64,000 nt of DNA, taken from the NCBI RefSeq assembly GCF_963678635.1, contig NC_087070.1, positions 54,724,617 to 54,788,616 of the forward strand, read 5' to 3'. Positions 47,401 through 57,739 of the stretch are shown in pieces (position 1 is the first letter of the stretch; each line of letters begins with the position of its first letter). The stretch comes from Symsagittifera roscoffensis (lineage: Eukaryota > Xenacoelomorpha > Acoela > Convolutidae). The position numbers and the translations under genes were made by a program. The notes under the pieces are model-generated. The model was given only the letters and a program-made list of their open reading frames with translations. It did no database searches and had not been told where the DNA came from.

Positions 47401-50400
47401 GATATGGCGTTTTTTCTGAATTTTTTTTCATAAAAAAAAACAGATATAAAATACATTGACCGAACTTCTCAACCCTATAGTGGCGTGTTCTTAGATTGAA
47501 CTCTGGGGTTGTGAATATGGCGTCAGAGGATGTTTGCTCAAATTCTTTTGGCTTTCGAGAAATGGCGTTTTTTATGATTTTTTTCCGTTTTTTTCTCAAA
47601 AAAAATTAGATATAAAATTAAGTAACCGAATTTGAATTTCTCACATCAATTGTGGCGTGCTGTCAGGGTACGATCAGGGGTTGCGATTCTGGCATTCAAG
47701 TATGACGGCTCAAAACCTCCTGTTGTTCGATATATGGCGTTTTTTTTATTTTTAATTTAAAAGAAAAGTTAGATGAAAAAAAACTAAGCGAACTTCAAGT
47801 TCTGAACTCTAAGGCGGAGTCCTGTCAGTTACGCGTTGGCGTTCCAAATCTTCCCTCTAAATCTGACTGATCAAATTTTAATTTTGTTTCTCGAGATTTG
47901 GCGATTTTTACGTTTTTTCAATTTTTCAAAAGAACGTAGATATAACAAAAACGAACTTGAAATTCTCAAACCTCTAGTCTTGATGCTTTCAGAGTACACC
48001 CAGGAGTTGCAAATCTGGCCTCCAGGTATCACTGCTCATATCGTTTTGTTTTTCGAGATATGGCGTTCTTTATTTTTATTTATTTTTTTTTTCAAAAAAA
48101 AGTGAGTTGTAAAAAAGTAACCGAACATGGATTTCTCAACCCTATTGTTGTGTACTTTCAGGTTACTCTCAGGAGTTCAAAATCTGCCATCCAAGTATCA
48201 CTGTTCAAATCTTTTTTTGGTCTTTATGACTCCTGGTTTTGAATGATTTCTTTTTTGTTTAAAACGAAATTACAAAACAGTATAAAACAGCATAAAACAA
48301 AACAGTAACAAAATTAATGAAACTTGAATTTCTCAACCCTATGTTGGTGTGCTGTCGGGGTACACCCAGGGATTGCAATTTTTCTCTCCAAATGTCACTG
48401 CTCAATACCTTTTGATTTTTTAATGATTTTTCCATTTTTGTTCCAAAAAACTTGAATTAGAAAAAAGCTAACAGATCTTGAAATTTTCCACCCTCTAATG
48501 GTGTAGTTCTTTCAGGGTACATTCAGGGTTAATCTCAGGGTACTGTTTGGGCCTCTGTCTACTACTTATCGGGGTACAAATCAGGGGTACTGTCAAAGCC
48601 TCTATTTTTTACTGCTCAAATCTTTCTTGTTTCCTAAATATGGCGTTTCTCATGACTTTTTTAAAACTTTCTCAAAAACAACTTAGATTTAAAAACCAGT
48701 AATTTAACTTGAAGTCCTTAACCCTATGGTGGGATGCTGCCAGGGAACAATATAGGGAAGCAAATCTGCCCTCTAATTGTATATGCTCAAATCATTTTGG
48801 TTTTCGAGATAAGGCGTTTTTTATGAAAAAGAAACCTCCTGATAGATGAGCCCAGTTTATCTTCACGGTTGTATCAAATCAGGGTCACTAAAGTTTTACT
48901 GTTTCAGAACATTTTTTTGGAAGCAGCTGTTCACGTTCAACAATATATTTGAAGCTCTGTAGGTGCGAGTCATGCGCTAGTTTTAGTAGTAAAAACTCTC
49001 TTATATCAATGCTTAATTCATTTGCGAAACTAAAAGGCTTTCTTGTGGAACTTTGGTCTAGTGGTAAAGAACATGGAGCTCTGGAATAGACCTTGTTTTT
49101 TTTAAAAATATTTTTGCACGGACTATCTTTTTTCTTGTATCGGAATGTCGTTTGTCTGCTTATTTTTTGTTTTAGTTCCCAAAGCAATGTTTTTTCTCTG
49201 ATATGATTACTTGTAAATAGAAATATATAAATATAAATATATAAATACATTGTAAATACATTCTCTATTTTATAATTTAACCAAATTTGTTTTTGAAGAA
49301 TTTCTCTTTTTTATGCGATTAGAAGCGTTATCAAAGCGGAACGTTGACTTTTTTTGGGTTAAGAACTTGACTTTAAAATTTTTTCGAATCTGTGGTGCTG
49401 CTGATATCCTGAAAATTAAATGTGACAACTGGCTGCCAATTCTAAGTACTACCGTTAAATGCTTCTTCTAGAGTTCTAACCATTGTATGTATAACTATTA
49501 CCCTTGCTATAAGCTTCTATATTTATCTTTATATTTATTATTGTTATCTATCTATCTATACATTTATTTAATTGGCGTTTTTTTAAGACACGTCTAGGGA
49601 GTCCCTATGGTGACGTATTTAGGAAGTTCCTATGTTGACATAATGAACCTTTTTGAATGCATTATTTTTTGCATGTATACCGAAAAAATTTTTTGCACGT
49701 TTAAGCAAATCGTATTTTGTAATGTCTAAGAAATTTCACTTGGCAAATGTTGAAGATGTCGCTATGTTGGCCTGTTTAATAGCCAAATCATTGCAAGGGT
49801 GAAAAGGTTTACTCAAGTTGACGTTCTAAAATCTTTTGTAGGGCGAATGCTTTATTTCTACTTTTTTCCAATCTTCGCAACGTAAAACTATTAAAATTTT
49901 GTTTCACAATTTTTTTAACTAATTTTTTTTCTCAACCCTATAGCGAGGTGTTTGCAGGGTACACCCAGTAGTTGCACATCTGCAGTTCAAGTATGACTGC
50001 TCAATTCCTTTTGTTTTTCGAGATATGGCGTTGTGTATGATTATTAAAAAATTTTCTCAAAAAGAAATTTAGATATAAAGCAAGTAACCAAACTTGAAAT
50101 TCTCAATTTTATAGTGGTGGTGCTGTAAGGGAACTCTCAGGGTTTGCAAGTGTGACTTCTATTTGAACTTCTCATTTTAAATTTCCGAGATGCAAGTTTT
50201 TCAGTTATTTTTTCAAGTTTCCAGTAAACTAGATTTTATCATTGTGTCTCAGAACTCTGAGTATAATAACTCCTTTTTGTCGATCTCAACTTTTGCACCA
50301 TGTTTATGAAAGAATCATGTGTATCCTGTCGATTTTTGAGACCTGATAAAAATCAGTAGTTTTACAGTTATGACCATTTGGTTGAAAAACAACCTAAAAG

Positions 50401-51840
50401 ATGACTAAAATTTTTTTTCAATTAATGAAATGGAAACCCCTGATAGATGGCCCTGATTTAAATTACCGGTTGCATTAACTGTTATTGTTTTGTGAATTAT
50501 TTGGGAAGGTATTTTCACGTCAACAATTTTTTTGCAGCACCGTTGGTGCAATTCTTGCGCTAGTCTATCCATCTATGCTATAATTGCCCGTGTGACCCGT
50601 ATCTCACCAGGTCTTAGCTTTGTTATTTTTGCATGTTTAACAAAAGAATTTCGAAAGTTTAAGCTGTATCGTATATTGCAATGATTGGGAAGTTTTTCCA
50701 TTTCATGAATACCCGGCCAATTGAAAGGCCTGAATGAAAGGTTGCAGCTATGATGCAGCGTTTATTTCGCCAAGTTTGAAATTAGCAGCCATACGGTCAG
50801 ATTTTTCCAGGGATTGCGGAATTGGTATCCAGTTTTTAAAACCCAACACCTTTTTGGTTTAGAGTCGATTAATGTTTTTTTAGGCGGTTTGATTTTTTTT
50901 CCCAATTCAGTTCATTTCCTTTGTTAAAATGGAGGCAAACTCCACAATTGAACATGGAAAAGCGAAAATGTAAAGTTGGCGAAAAACGTTCGATCTAGTA
51001 GATTTTGTTTACCCAGTTTTCTCGAAATGGATTAATCGATACATTATGTAATTGGCGTTTCAATTGACACATGTTTGAACAGTCCCTATGTTGATTTGTT
51101 TAATAAAATCCTAGTGTTTTGCAACATCAAAAATGATTTACTTATTTCAACATTTTTTAGCAAGGCCATCCATTACTAACTTTGTCTGTTGAAGGGTGAA
51201 TGTTTTAACTGGATAGTTTCCCCTTATTTCGCAATGCAAGTTTTTAAAGCTGTGCGTTTCTGTGTTTGTTTGACAAAATTAAAGTTTCAACCCTCTTATG
51301 GTGTGCTATCAGGGTAACAATCAGAGGTTGCAAGTCGGACCTTCAAATTTAACTGCTCAAATTCGTTTGGTTGAGATAAGGCGTTTTTTCGAGTTATTTT
51401 TAAATAAAACTTAGATTACAGAACTTAAGTTTCTAAGCGCGATTCCGGGTTATTCGCAGGTTACGCTAATGAGTTGCAGTTTGGCCTTTGAAATTTGACT
51501 GCTCAATTGCTTTTCGAGATATGGCGTTTTTCATGATTTTTTCAAAAAATCAGATATGGAAAAATTCAACAACTTGAAATTCTCAAACTTATGGTGGGTT
51601 CCATTTAGGATACGATGAACCTGCAATTCTGCCCTGCAATTATGACTGCTCAAATCCTTTTGCTTTTCGAGAATTGGAGTTTTTATGGTTTTTCTATTTT
51701 TTTTTTTTTTCAAAAAACCTAGATTTGAAAAAATCTAGCATAACTTGGAACTATCAACCGTATGGTGAGGTGATCTCAAGGAACACTCAGAAATTGAAAA
51801 TTCTGACTCGAAAATTACTGCTCAAACTTGTCTGATTTTC
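41440..51840 (+). repeat. 5.08-kb higher-order repeat, two copies and a partial third
   Basis: GATACGATGAACCTGCAATT is at 41,441 and 46,533 and, in slightly changed form, 51,610. The open frame 43,807-44,169 recurs at 48,888-49,250 (5,081 bp apart) with a single residue changed. Each unit holds a near-copy of the first part of the intron (27,001-27,480), a run of monomers, and the TATC-containing module. The two full copies are highly similar. The third copy ends at about 51,840, where the array stops. Confidence 0.93.
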
Positions 51841-52641
51841 GAGATATGGGCTTAAGATATGGGTTTTTGAGATAAGTTTGCAGGGCTCAAATTCATAAAT
51901 AAGCTATTGTAAGCCTCCTTGCTCGCTTTATTCGCTCGAAATTGAACTAAACATTTTTTTTGATTTTTTAAAAAGCCGTTCGAATAACTATTGAAAGGTA
52001 TTCATTTTGGTGTATCACTTGAACCATTCCGATGAGTATTTGTGGTATCTGATTTTGCGTGAAAAAATAATCGAAACACCCGAATGCAAATTTCTTCCTA
52101 ATTTTTTAAATGGTCAGAACAAAAAACTGTTTTCCGGTCACAAACAAAAAGCATGTCACTCAAACAAAATGCATATCCCTCAAACAAAAACAAAAGCCGC
52201 AGAGCTATTAGTCAATCAACAGACTTATCGATTATACGCTAATTTAACACTTCGCTTTATACAACACGAGGCAAACGTTTGAAACTTTTGGTAGATTTGT
52301 TGCGTCTTTTTTTTCAAACTGTATTTTCGACATATCGGCTATCGTCTCATTTTCTGTCGACTAGCTTGCTATGCTATGTTTATTAAATCTAGTCAGTGGT
52401 GCGAAGCACGGTTTGCCAGCTTGCATTGCATATGAATTTAAACGCTTAGAACAGTGGCTTAAAATGGTTTAAGAATTCAGAGGGGTGCGAAACAGCCAAC
52501 CCTGTTCAAAGAGGAGGATACGGTAAATTACACGTTTCTGCTAAATTTCAAAAGCGTCGTTTTTGTTTCAATTCGTCTTTCAAATCTGCGTTAAACAAAC
52601 TTTGTGTGTGTGTATTTTTTTGATTCTAAATATTGTTTCAG

Positions 52642-52871
52642 GTCTACTATCTGGCGGCATCGAAGAGGCAATGAAAGCGTTGAGTGAAAAAACAGCCAAG
52701 GAGAGGGAAGAGAAGCTAGCATACGAGAGGGAATTAAGAAAAGTGCCTATCAACAAAGACCACGTAGAACTAATCGTGAGAGAGATGGAACTTTCTAGAA
52801 CAGAGGCGGAGAGGTGTTTGAGACAGCACGGCGGCGACCCAGTGAGAACTTTGATCACTCTTACAAACTGA
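52642..52871 (+). CDS. HYPK: HYPK exon 2 (coiled helix and UBA-like domain)
   Basis: Exon 2 begins after TTGTTTCAG (ending 52,641) and runs to TGA at 52,869-52,871. It encodes the conserved C-terminal part: GIEEAMKALSEKTAKEREEK is the basic helix that in other species contacts NatA, and PINKDHVELIVREMELSRTE through AERCLRQHGGDPVRTLITLTN is the UBA-like domain, ending in the family-typical LTN. Together with exon 1 (KKHD...DLERVTDY) it makes a complete, uninterrupted protein, so the gene looks functional despite the giant intron. A possible variant polyadenylation signal AGTAAA is at about 52,907. Confidence 0.95.
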
Positions 52872-53811
52872 AATTGTTGTTTTGTGAAATTGTATACTTG
52901 CTTTAAAGAGTAAAATGAGAAGAAACCGTTTTGTCGTCTTTTTTTCTTTTTTTGAAACTAATGTGAGGTAAGAATAGTTCCTCATACACAAAAATTCATC
53001 GCAAGAATATGGATATTTTCCCGCATTTAACATCTTTCTCAGTGACTAGGGTAATGTGGTGACAGGGTTCTACAGTTTCCTTGCTGTACCGTCTTCCTTA
53101 CTTATTTAATATGATTTTTTTTCGAAATATGGTTCAATTATGTTATGCTTGCGATTTAGCAACTCTTCCTGAATGATTTTTTCCTAGAAAAAAAAACACA
53201 ACTACAAGAGATTCAGAGGGGAGCATGAACAATTTAATTGCCCAAAATTAGGTCACTAAGCCAATCAAATATAAACTGGAATCATTTGGGCCGAATAAGG
53301 TTTTTAGGCGAAAAACAATGAAAATAACAAATACGAAAACAAGGCTATTAAATTCACAAATTGCAAGAGTAAATCAGAACACAACAACAAGCAAATACGT
53401 TGCGTACAGCAAAAAAAAACAATTCTAAGACGAGGCAACCAAGTCGACAAAAAATAATCAGGCAAATATAAGCATGACAATTTTTTTAAACTGAACATTT
53501 CCCGCTGCTTTTTAAACAAGGTACTTGTCAGATTTGAAATCGTGTCCTTTGCCGTCCCAAGCGTATCCTAAGAAAATTGAATTCATCATGAATCAAGAAA
53601 CTACATCAATCTGTTGTTAACCCGAAAAAGTCTACCTCCGATTTGATAACTCACTACCAAATCAAACCACCCAATCTATAACAGTTGATTCTAGAAAAAT
53701 TAATCACTTGTTAAAAACAAGAATAGTGAAAGCAAAAGTAGGAATAAGTAAAAAAACGCTAACGGTTAAAACATAATAAACACCACCTGGATATACTTAA
53801 GGGGCTTCACC
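52872..53811. other. Mostly non-coding region downstream of HYPK
   Basis: A+T-rich DNA holding the HYPK 3'UTR. Apart from the small candidate exon at 53,512-53,567 I see nothing with coding character. The open frame on the minus strand at 53,304-53,519 is hydrophobic, A+T-driven noise in the 3' flank of that candidate exon. Confidence 0.5.
53512..53567 (-). CDS. Possible terminal coding exon of an unidentified gene
   Basis: On the minus strand, a good acceptor TTCAATTTTCTTAG is followed by GATACGCTTGGGACGGCAAA and an open reading to a TAA (53,512-53,514). It gives the peptide YAWDGKGHDFKSDKYLV after a split codon. The composition (Trp, Gly, Asp, His, Lys) is unlike translated A+T noise, and the local G+C rises within exactly this segment. 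I do not recognise the protein. Upstream exons would lie beyond 53,568, where the BEL/Pao element now sits. It would be convergent with HYPK. Confidence 0.35.
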
Positions 53812-53975
53812 CGTTTTTAAGACAAGATGCTGATTTCTTATATCTTAAATTGTCTCTTAGTTGTTCACAGAAGTCAAAAACAACTAATTAGTTTGCAACA
53901 AATCAAGACATTACTTAATGATTTTACCGCATTTTGCGAGAAATAGTTTGAAACAAATTCATGTCATGAAAATCC
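53812..53975. repeat. LTR-like repeat copy 1
   Basis: TTTTAAGACAAGATGCTGAT to CAAATTCATGTCATGAA matches 60,173-60,345 and 61,050-61,235 with moderate divergence. It lies directly after the BEL/Pao integrase end, so it may be the proximal part of its 3' LTR (minus-strand orientation). Confidence 0.65.
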
Positions 53976-53986
53976 TCGGGGGGATC

Positions 53987-55440
53987 TTATTTGAAACCGA
54001 AAGGGAAAGGGTTGAGCTCAGTTTTTTGTAGTACAATTAGTGGACTTAAATCTCCCCTTTTTGGGGATACGAGTGAAAGTTTCGCCGCTGGTCTCGTGAA
54101 AGTACCTAGAGCTGTTTTCAGTTTACATCGAGCGCGCAATGCTCTCCAAGCCTGTAGAAACTTCTTGCACTCGACCCAGTGGCCAGATGCTTCGTGGTGT
54201 AAAGTCTTCCACACGAGGTCATCTTTTTCGAGTGGTTCCTCGGGTTGCGTCCATTTAGTCCTTTTGATGAGAGTCGGAGCGTACATTTTAAGTAGACGCC
54301 TCCAGAAGCTGTCAAGTCCATCTTTTGCTCGCTTCCAGGACTTAGACAGTTTATTGGTGGATGCTTCGTAGAAGGCTGCAGCGGGAGGGTAGACGACCCA
54401 TTAGGGAAAGGTTAGGTAACAATGGAAGGTCGTCATCAAGGTCACTACTGACATGTGTTAGCGGACATGAGTTGAGGATTGCCTCAGTCTCGGCTACAAT
54501 AGTAGCAAGTGGATCTCTTGATAGTCGATCAGATCCGAGGTTTAGTCAGAATGCTCGCTTTATCATTGAGCTGATTCGCTCCCAGACGCCGCCAAAGTGG
54601 GGAGCTGGCGGAGGATATAGGCGTCATTCGAAATAGTGGATTTGTAGCGTTTCAGTCAAGGTGTGTTCTTTAGGGTTCCGAGCGTAGTTGTTAACGGGCG
54701 GTGACGAAGTAAGTAGCGTTGGCAGAGATTTAAAGCTTAGGTGTGCCTCTCCCAGCATTGAAGCGTCTAATTGCCGTTATGCAAATGTTTGTAGTAAGAT
54801 TCTGTCGATTCTAGGTGAACCCCTCGTGTAGAAAGGCATTTGAAGAGGCAATTGTAGCTTTTTTCAGTTGTATCTTTTGTTGCAATAAAGAATGGCACTA
54901 TGCACTCAATCCCTGTAATTTGAACGGAAATGGCTCATCAGATAGATCGTCGGAACGAGTTGGCGGCAGATCGGCCATGAGTGGATGTAATCCACTGACT
55001 TGAAATCTTCTGCAGAGAAAGCAATATTGACTTCTCTGTCTCTGTACTTTTTCGGAGCTTAATGATGACAGAGCTTTGTTGCAGTGCAGGTAGTTGCGTA
55101 AGTACTCAGTGCCTTGATGCGTACAGCGGCAAGGAGTGCTCTCGATCATCATGCTCACAATTGGTTCCTTTGCTTTTGGATGCCTTGTTGCGTCCGGTAA
55201 AGGAGTTTCGTAGTCGTCTTCGCGCGCGTATAAACTGTTGTCGAGAACAGGAGAGAACTGTTGTAGTTTGTCTTTGTTGTCAACTTGCTGCTTGTTTCGT
55301 AGTTGATTTTAGGTGTCAACAAAAGTTTCTCGTTGGGATTATTGATAAAACGGAGCTTGGCTTTTTCTAGGTCTTCTATAGTAGTTGAATGTTTCCCTTC
55401 AAAGTATCGACAAGACCTATAACCCAAGCGGTGACCCAAA
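53987..55440 (-). pseudogene. Integrase of the BEL/Pao element
   Basis: ORF 55,439-55,155 is the pre-integrase segment (TIEDLEKAKLRFINNP). PHFGGVWERI near 54,575-54,605 is the conserved block following the DDE core, then ILNSCPLTHVSSD. The C-terminal part is ORF 54,286-53,987 (MYAPTLIKRTKWTQPEEPL, DDLVW). The catalytic Asp residues upstream are not readable with confidence. Confidence 0.75.
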
Positions 55441-55616
55441 TTAATCGAAAATAGTCCAAAAACCGAGAAGAATCAAATAGTCGAGTAGTTGGGGGGCGTG
55501 GCTAACTGATGTAGCTTTACTTTGTTCCGTTGTCTTGTTAATCCCGCAATTACGTTCAATGACAACTAGAAAATCTGGTGCATCCAACCAGAGTTTTGAT
55601 ACGTCTGTAAGTGCAA

Positions 55617-56420
55617 TTACCCGTGTAGCGCTGTCTGCTGGGTTGAGTTGAGCAGGGATGTGTTTCCACTGGTCGGCTTTGCATCAAGTATGTATTTCAC
55701 CAATTCTGTTCGCGCAGTAAGTTTTAAGTTTACCAGGCGAAGCAATCCAGGACAAAACAGTTTTGCTATCTGCCCAAAAGTGAGTAGCGGGGGATTCATT
55801 CGCATTTCATCAGTAGCGAACTTGCACAGCCGTTCGCCCATCAGGGCGGCTCGTAGTTCTAGTTTTGGAATGCTTTCTTTGTTCAGTGGTCCTACCTTTG
55901 TTCTGCCAATCAAAAAAGTAGCGTGTATGCCAGAGCTACCTGCAGTACGGAAATAGATACACGTATTGTAATAAAATTGCGTCTTGTGATAAAATCTACC
56001 AGAAAACATAAAGCTGTATATCACTAGATCACCGTTGTTGTCAGAGTAAGCGCGGCAGCCTCCCGGGGGGGGGGGGGGGGTGTGGGTTGGGCCTTGTTGG
56101 AGTTGATCGAACCATTTGTCTATTATTGGGACAAAGTCACTGGGCAGGGTCCGTCCCAGGAATTACCAGACTTTCAAAGGTATTCTAGAAAAGTTATAAG
56201 TATTTTGACAAATGGCGTTAGTATACCTAGTGGGTCGAAAATCCTTGCTACTGTAGAGAGGACTGTTTGGAGTGTAGACATTGTAGTATTAGGTACCTTG
56301 GTAGTTGGTTGCAATAAAGTGGTATCGTCAGTTGTGTCCCATTTGACTCCCAGGACCCGTTGCACTGTAGCAGAAATAGACTTTTCACCTCCGTCAATGG
56401 AGCAGATGACATCATGAGTG
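55617..56420 (-). pseudogene. RT connector and RNase H region of the BEL/Pao element
   Basis: ORF 56,365-56,174 has LQRVLGVKWDTTDD and ARIFDPLGILTPF, the BEL/Pao connector. Across a G-run (about 56,066-56,080) and stops, ORF 56,024-55,617 has RTKVGPLNKESIPKLELRAA, the conserved RNase H-side motif (PxLEL). The usual WxDS block is degraded (TFGQIAK in the corresponding place). Confidence 0.75.
56066..56081. repeat. G-run of about 16 bases
   Basis: An uninterrupted run of G follows CTCCC inside the decayed BEL/Pao element. It is likely to be slippage-prone and error-prone in assembly. Confidence 0.85.
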
Positions 56421-56429
56421 TTAGATACA

Positions 56430-56900
56430 AACTTAGTTAGGCTGAATCACCCTGCTGTCGTAGTGACGATTTAAGTTGTATCGTAGAGTCTCTAGCCTCT
56501 TTTGTGGTGCCGATCGCGTGAACATGGTCGTCCATGTAAAAGTTTTCATCAAGCACTTGAGAAATATGGGGATTGGATACGCAGTAATTGGCAGCTGTTC
56601 GATGAAGCGCAAAGATAGCAATGGATGATGACTATTTTGCCCCAAAGATAAGTCGCGAGTATTGGCATTACTTTATACCATTTTTGTTCAATTCGGCCAC
56701 AGGTTTTTCCCGGAATCGTAGTAGAAGGCCAAGCATGTTGTTCAGGTGATCGGGTTCAGTCTCAGGGCAAGAATTCAACGAGACGCTTTTGTACGTCGAG
56801 GCAGCCTTGGCCGCGCTGCGTACCCTCTCGGGCTTCTTTGGATTACTCACAGAGTGTTGTGGCAGGTACCACAGTAATTCCGGCTGTGGGAAAAAAGTAA
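56430..56900 (-). pseudogene. Reverse transcriptase of the BEL/Pao element
   Basis: WYLPQHSVSNPKKPERVRSA near 56,820-56,875 is the conserved entry motif. SLNSCPETEPDHLNNMLGLL follows, and after a stop the palm includes LDENFYMDDHVHAIGTTK, with YMDD at 56,527-56,538. Part of the palm between these blocks, including the motif A Asp, is missing or unreadable, so there is an internal deletion. Confidence 0.82.
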
Positions 56901-57249
56901 CAGACTTGGCGTAGATATTTTTTCCAAATCAGTAGTAAGTGAATGCTCGTAAAAACGCATGGGTTCAGGGCCCTTTTTGAGTCACTTCTGTAGTGATTGC
57001 CTTTGAACCTTAGGTACCGGATAGTGGCTTGGCATTTTTACTTCGCTTTTCCAGAGTAGATTCATTTTGTAGCGATCTCCATCGTGCTCAATGCTTTGTC
57101 TCACAAATCTTAGTCGTCTTTTGTTCTTATCAGAGAATTTAGTTTTTTTTTTCTTGGATTCTGGATTCTACCACTTTCAAGAATTTTTCCACTATTCCAG
57201 TGAGAGTAGCGTCTTCTTTATCGTTTAAGTCAATGAACTTAGTCGAATG

Positions 57250-57739
57250 TGAATTTGATCCGGAACTAATAGATTTCTGGTTGAGTGGGCCAGTGATCGT
57301 CCAACCTAGTAGATTTTTGACAGCATAGGGAAGGCCTGTTGGACCTTCCCTGATATCGCACTCCGCAATTTTCCAAAAGGCATCAACGCGAAGAAAATTT
57401 AAAACTGAGTTGTGGCCTAGATCAAGAAAGTTGACAGGTGGAAACTGATTATAGAGTGACCACGTTCTGTTAGAGTTGTTTGCGTCGATGGCGTCGAACT
57501 TCAGAGCTTCAACCGAGTAGACTGACTATAGAGTGAAAGTAGGCATAGTAGCATTATGTGGTCCGATACTTAGTCAGACCAGAGAGGAGGACAATTTTTC
57601 TTTTCTGAAAGCGCCTCGTACGCTAAGCTGTAGTTCTTGACTAGGCTTACAATGAAGTATTTCAGCTGTTTTGCTGGGGATGTATGAGCAGCTGCTGTGT
57701 TGTCGAGTAAGGCGTAGCAATCTGTTTTGATGCCGTTGT
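57250..57739 (-). pseudogene. Protease region of the BEL/Pao element
   Basis: After the Cys cluster the reading is poor until DAFWKIAECDIREGPTGLPY followed by AVKNLLGWTITGPL near 57,285-57,400. LGW-x-I-x-GP is the diagnostic BEL/Pao motif at the end of the protease. The catalytic Asp-Thr/Ser-Gly is not clear. Confidence 0.55.

Larger units (their letters stand above)
27188..51880 (+). repeat. Satellite-like tandem array of monomers of about 170-190 bp
   Basis: The monomer, read on the plus strand, starts at CTCAACCCTATAGTGGCG, goes on with TGCTGTCAGGGTACACTCAG, a GGGTTGCnAATCTGGCG box, TTCAAGTATGACTGCTCAAA, TTTTCGAGATATGGCGTTTTT, then a T-run followed by an A-run and AAGTAACCGAACTTGAATTT. 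Dozens of diverged monomers lie head-to-tail. Every monomer has the ATGGCG box, which creates many small spurious open frames beginning Met-Ala-Phe. Composition is strongly A+T-rich. Homogeneity differs along the array, showing several rounds of amplification. Confidence 0.95.
26878..52641 (+). other. 25.8-kb HYPK intron, mostly satellite array
   Basis: Donor GTATAT at 26,878 and acceptor ATTGTTTCAG ending at 52,641 bound an intron of 25,764 bp. Splicing joins G|GT to give one Gly codon, and both flanks stay in frame. The first 310 bp (26,878-27,187) are not monomer sequence but are reproduced inside the array. The array fills 27,188 to about 51,880. The last 760 bp (51,881-52,641) are non-repetitive A+T-rich DNA. 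No complete gene of any other kind is seen within it. Confidence 0.88.

Noticed and set aside
27188-51880. CRISPR-like array
   Set aside because: Repeats are long, diverged tandem monomers without spacers, in a eukaryotic intron.
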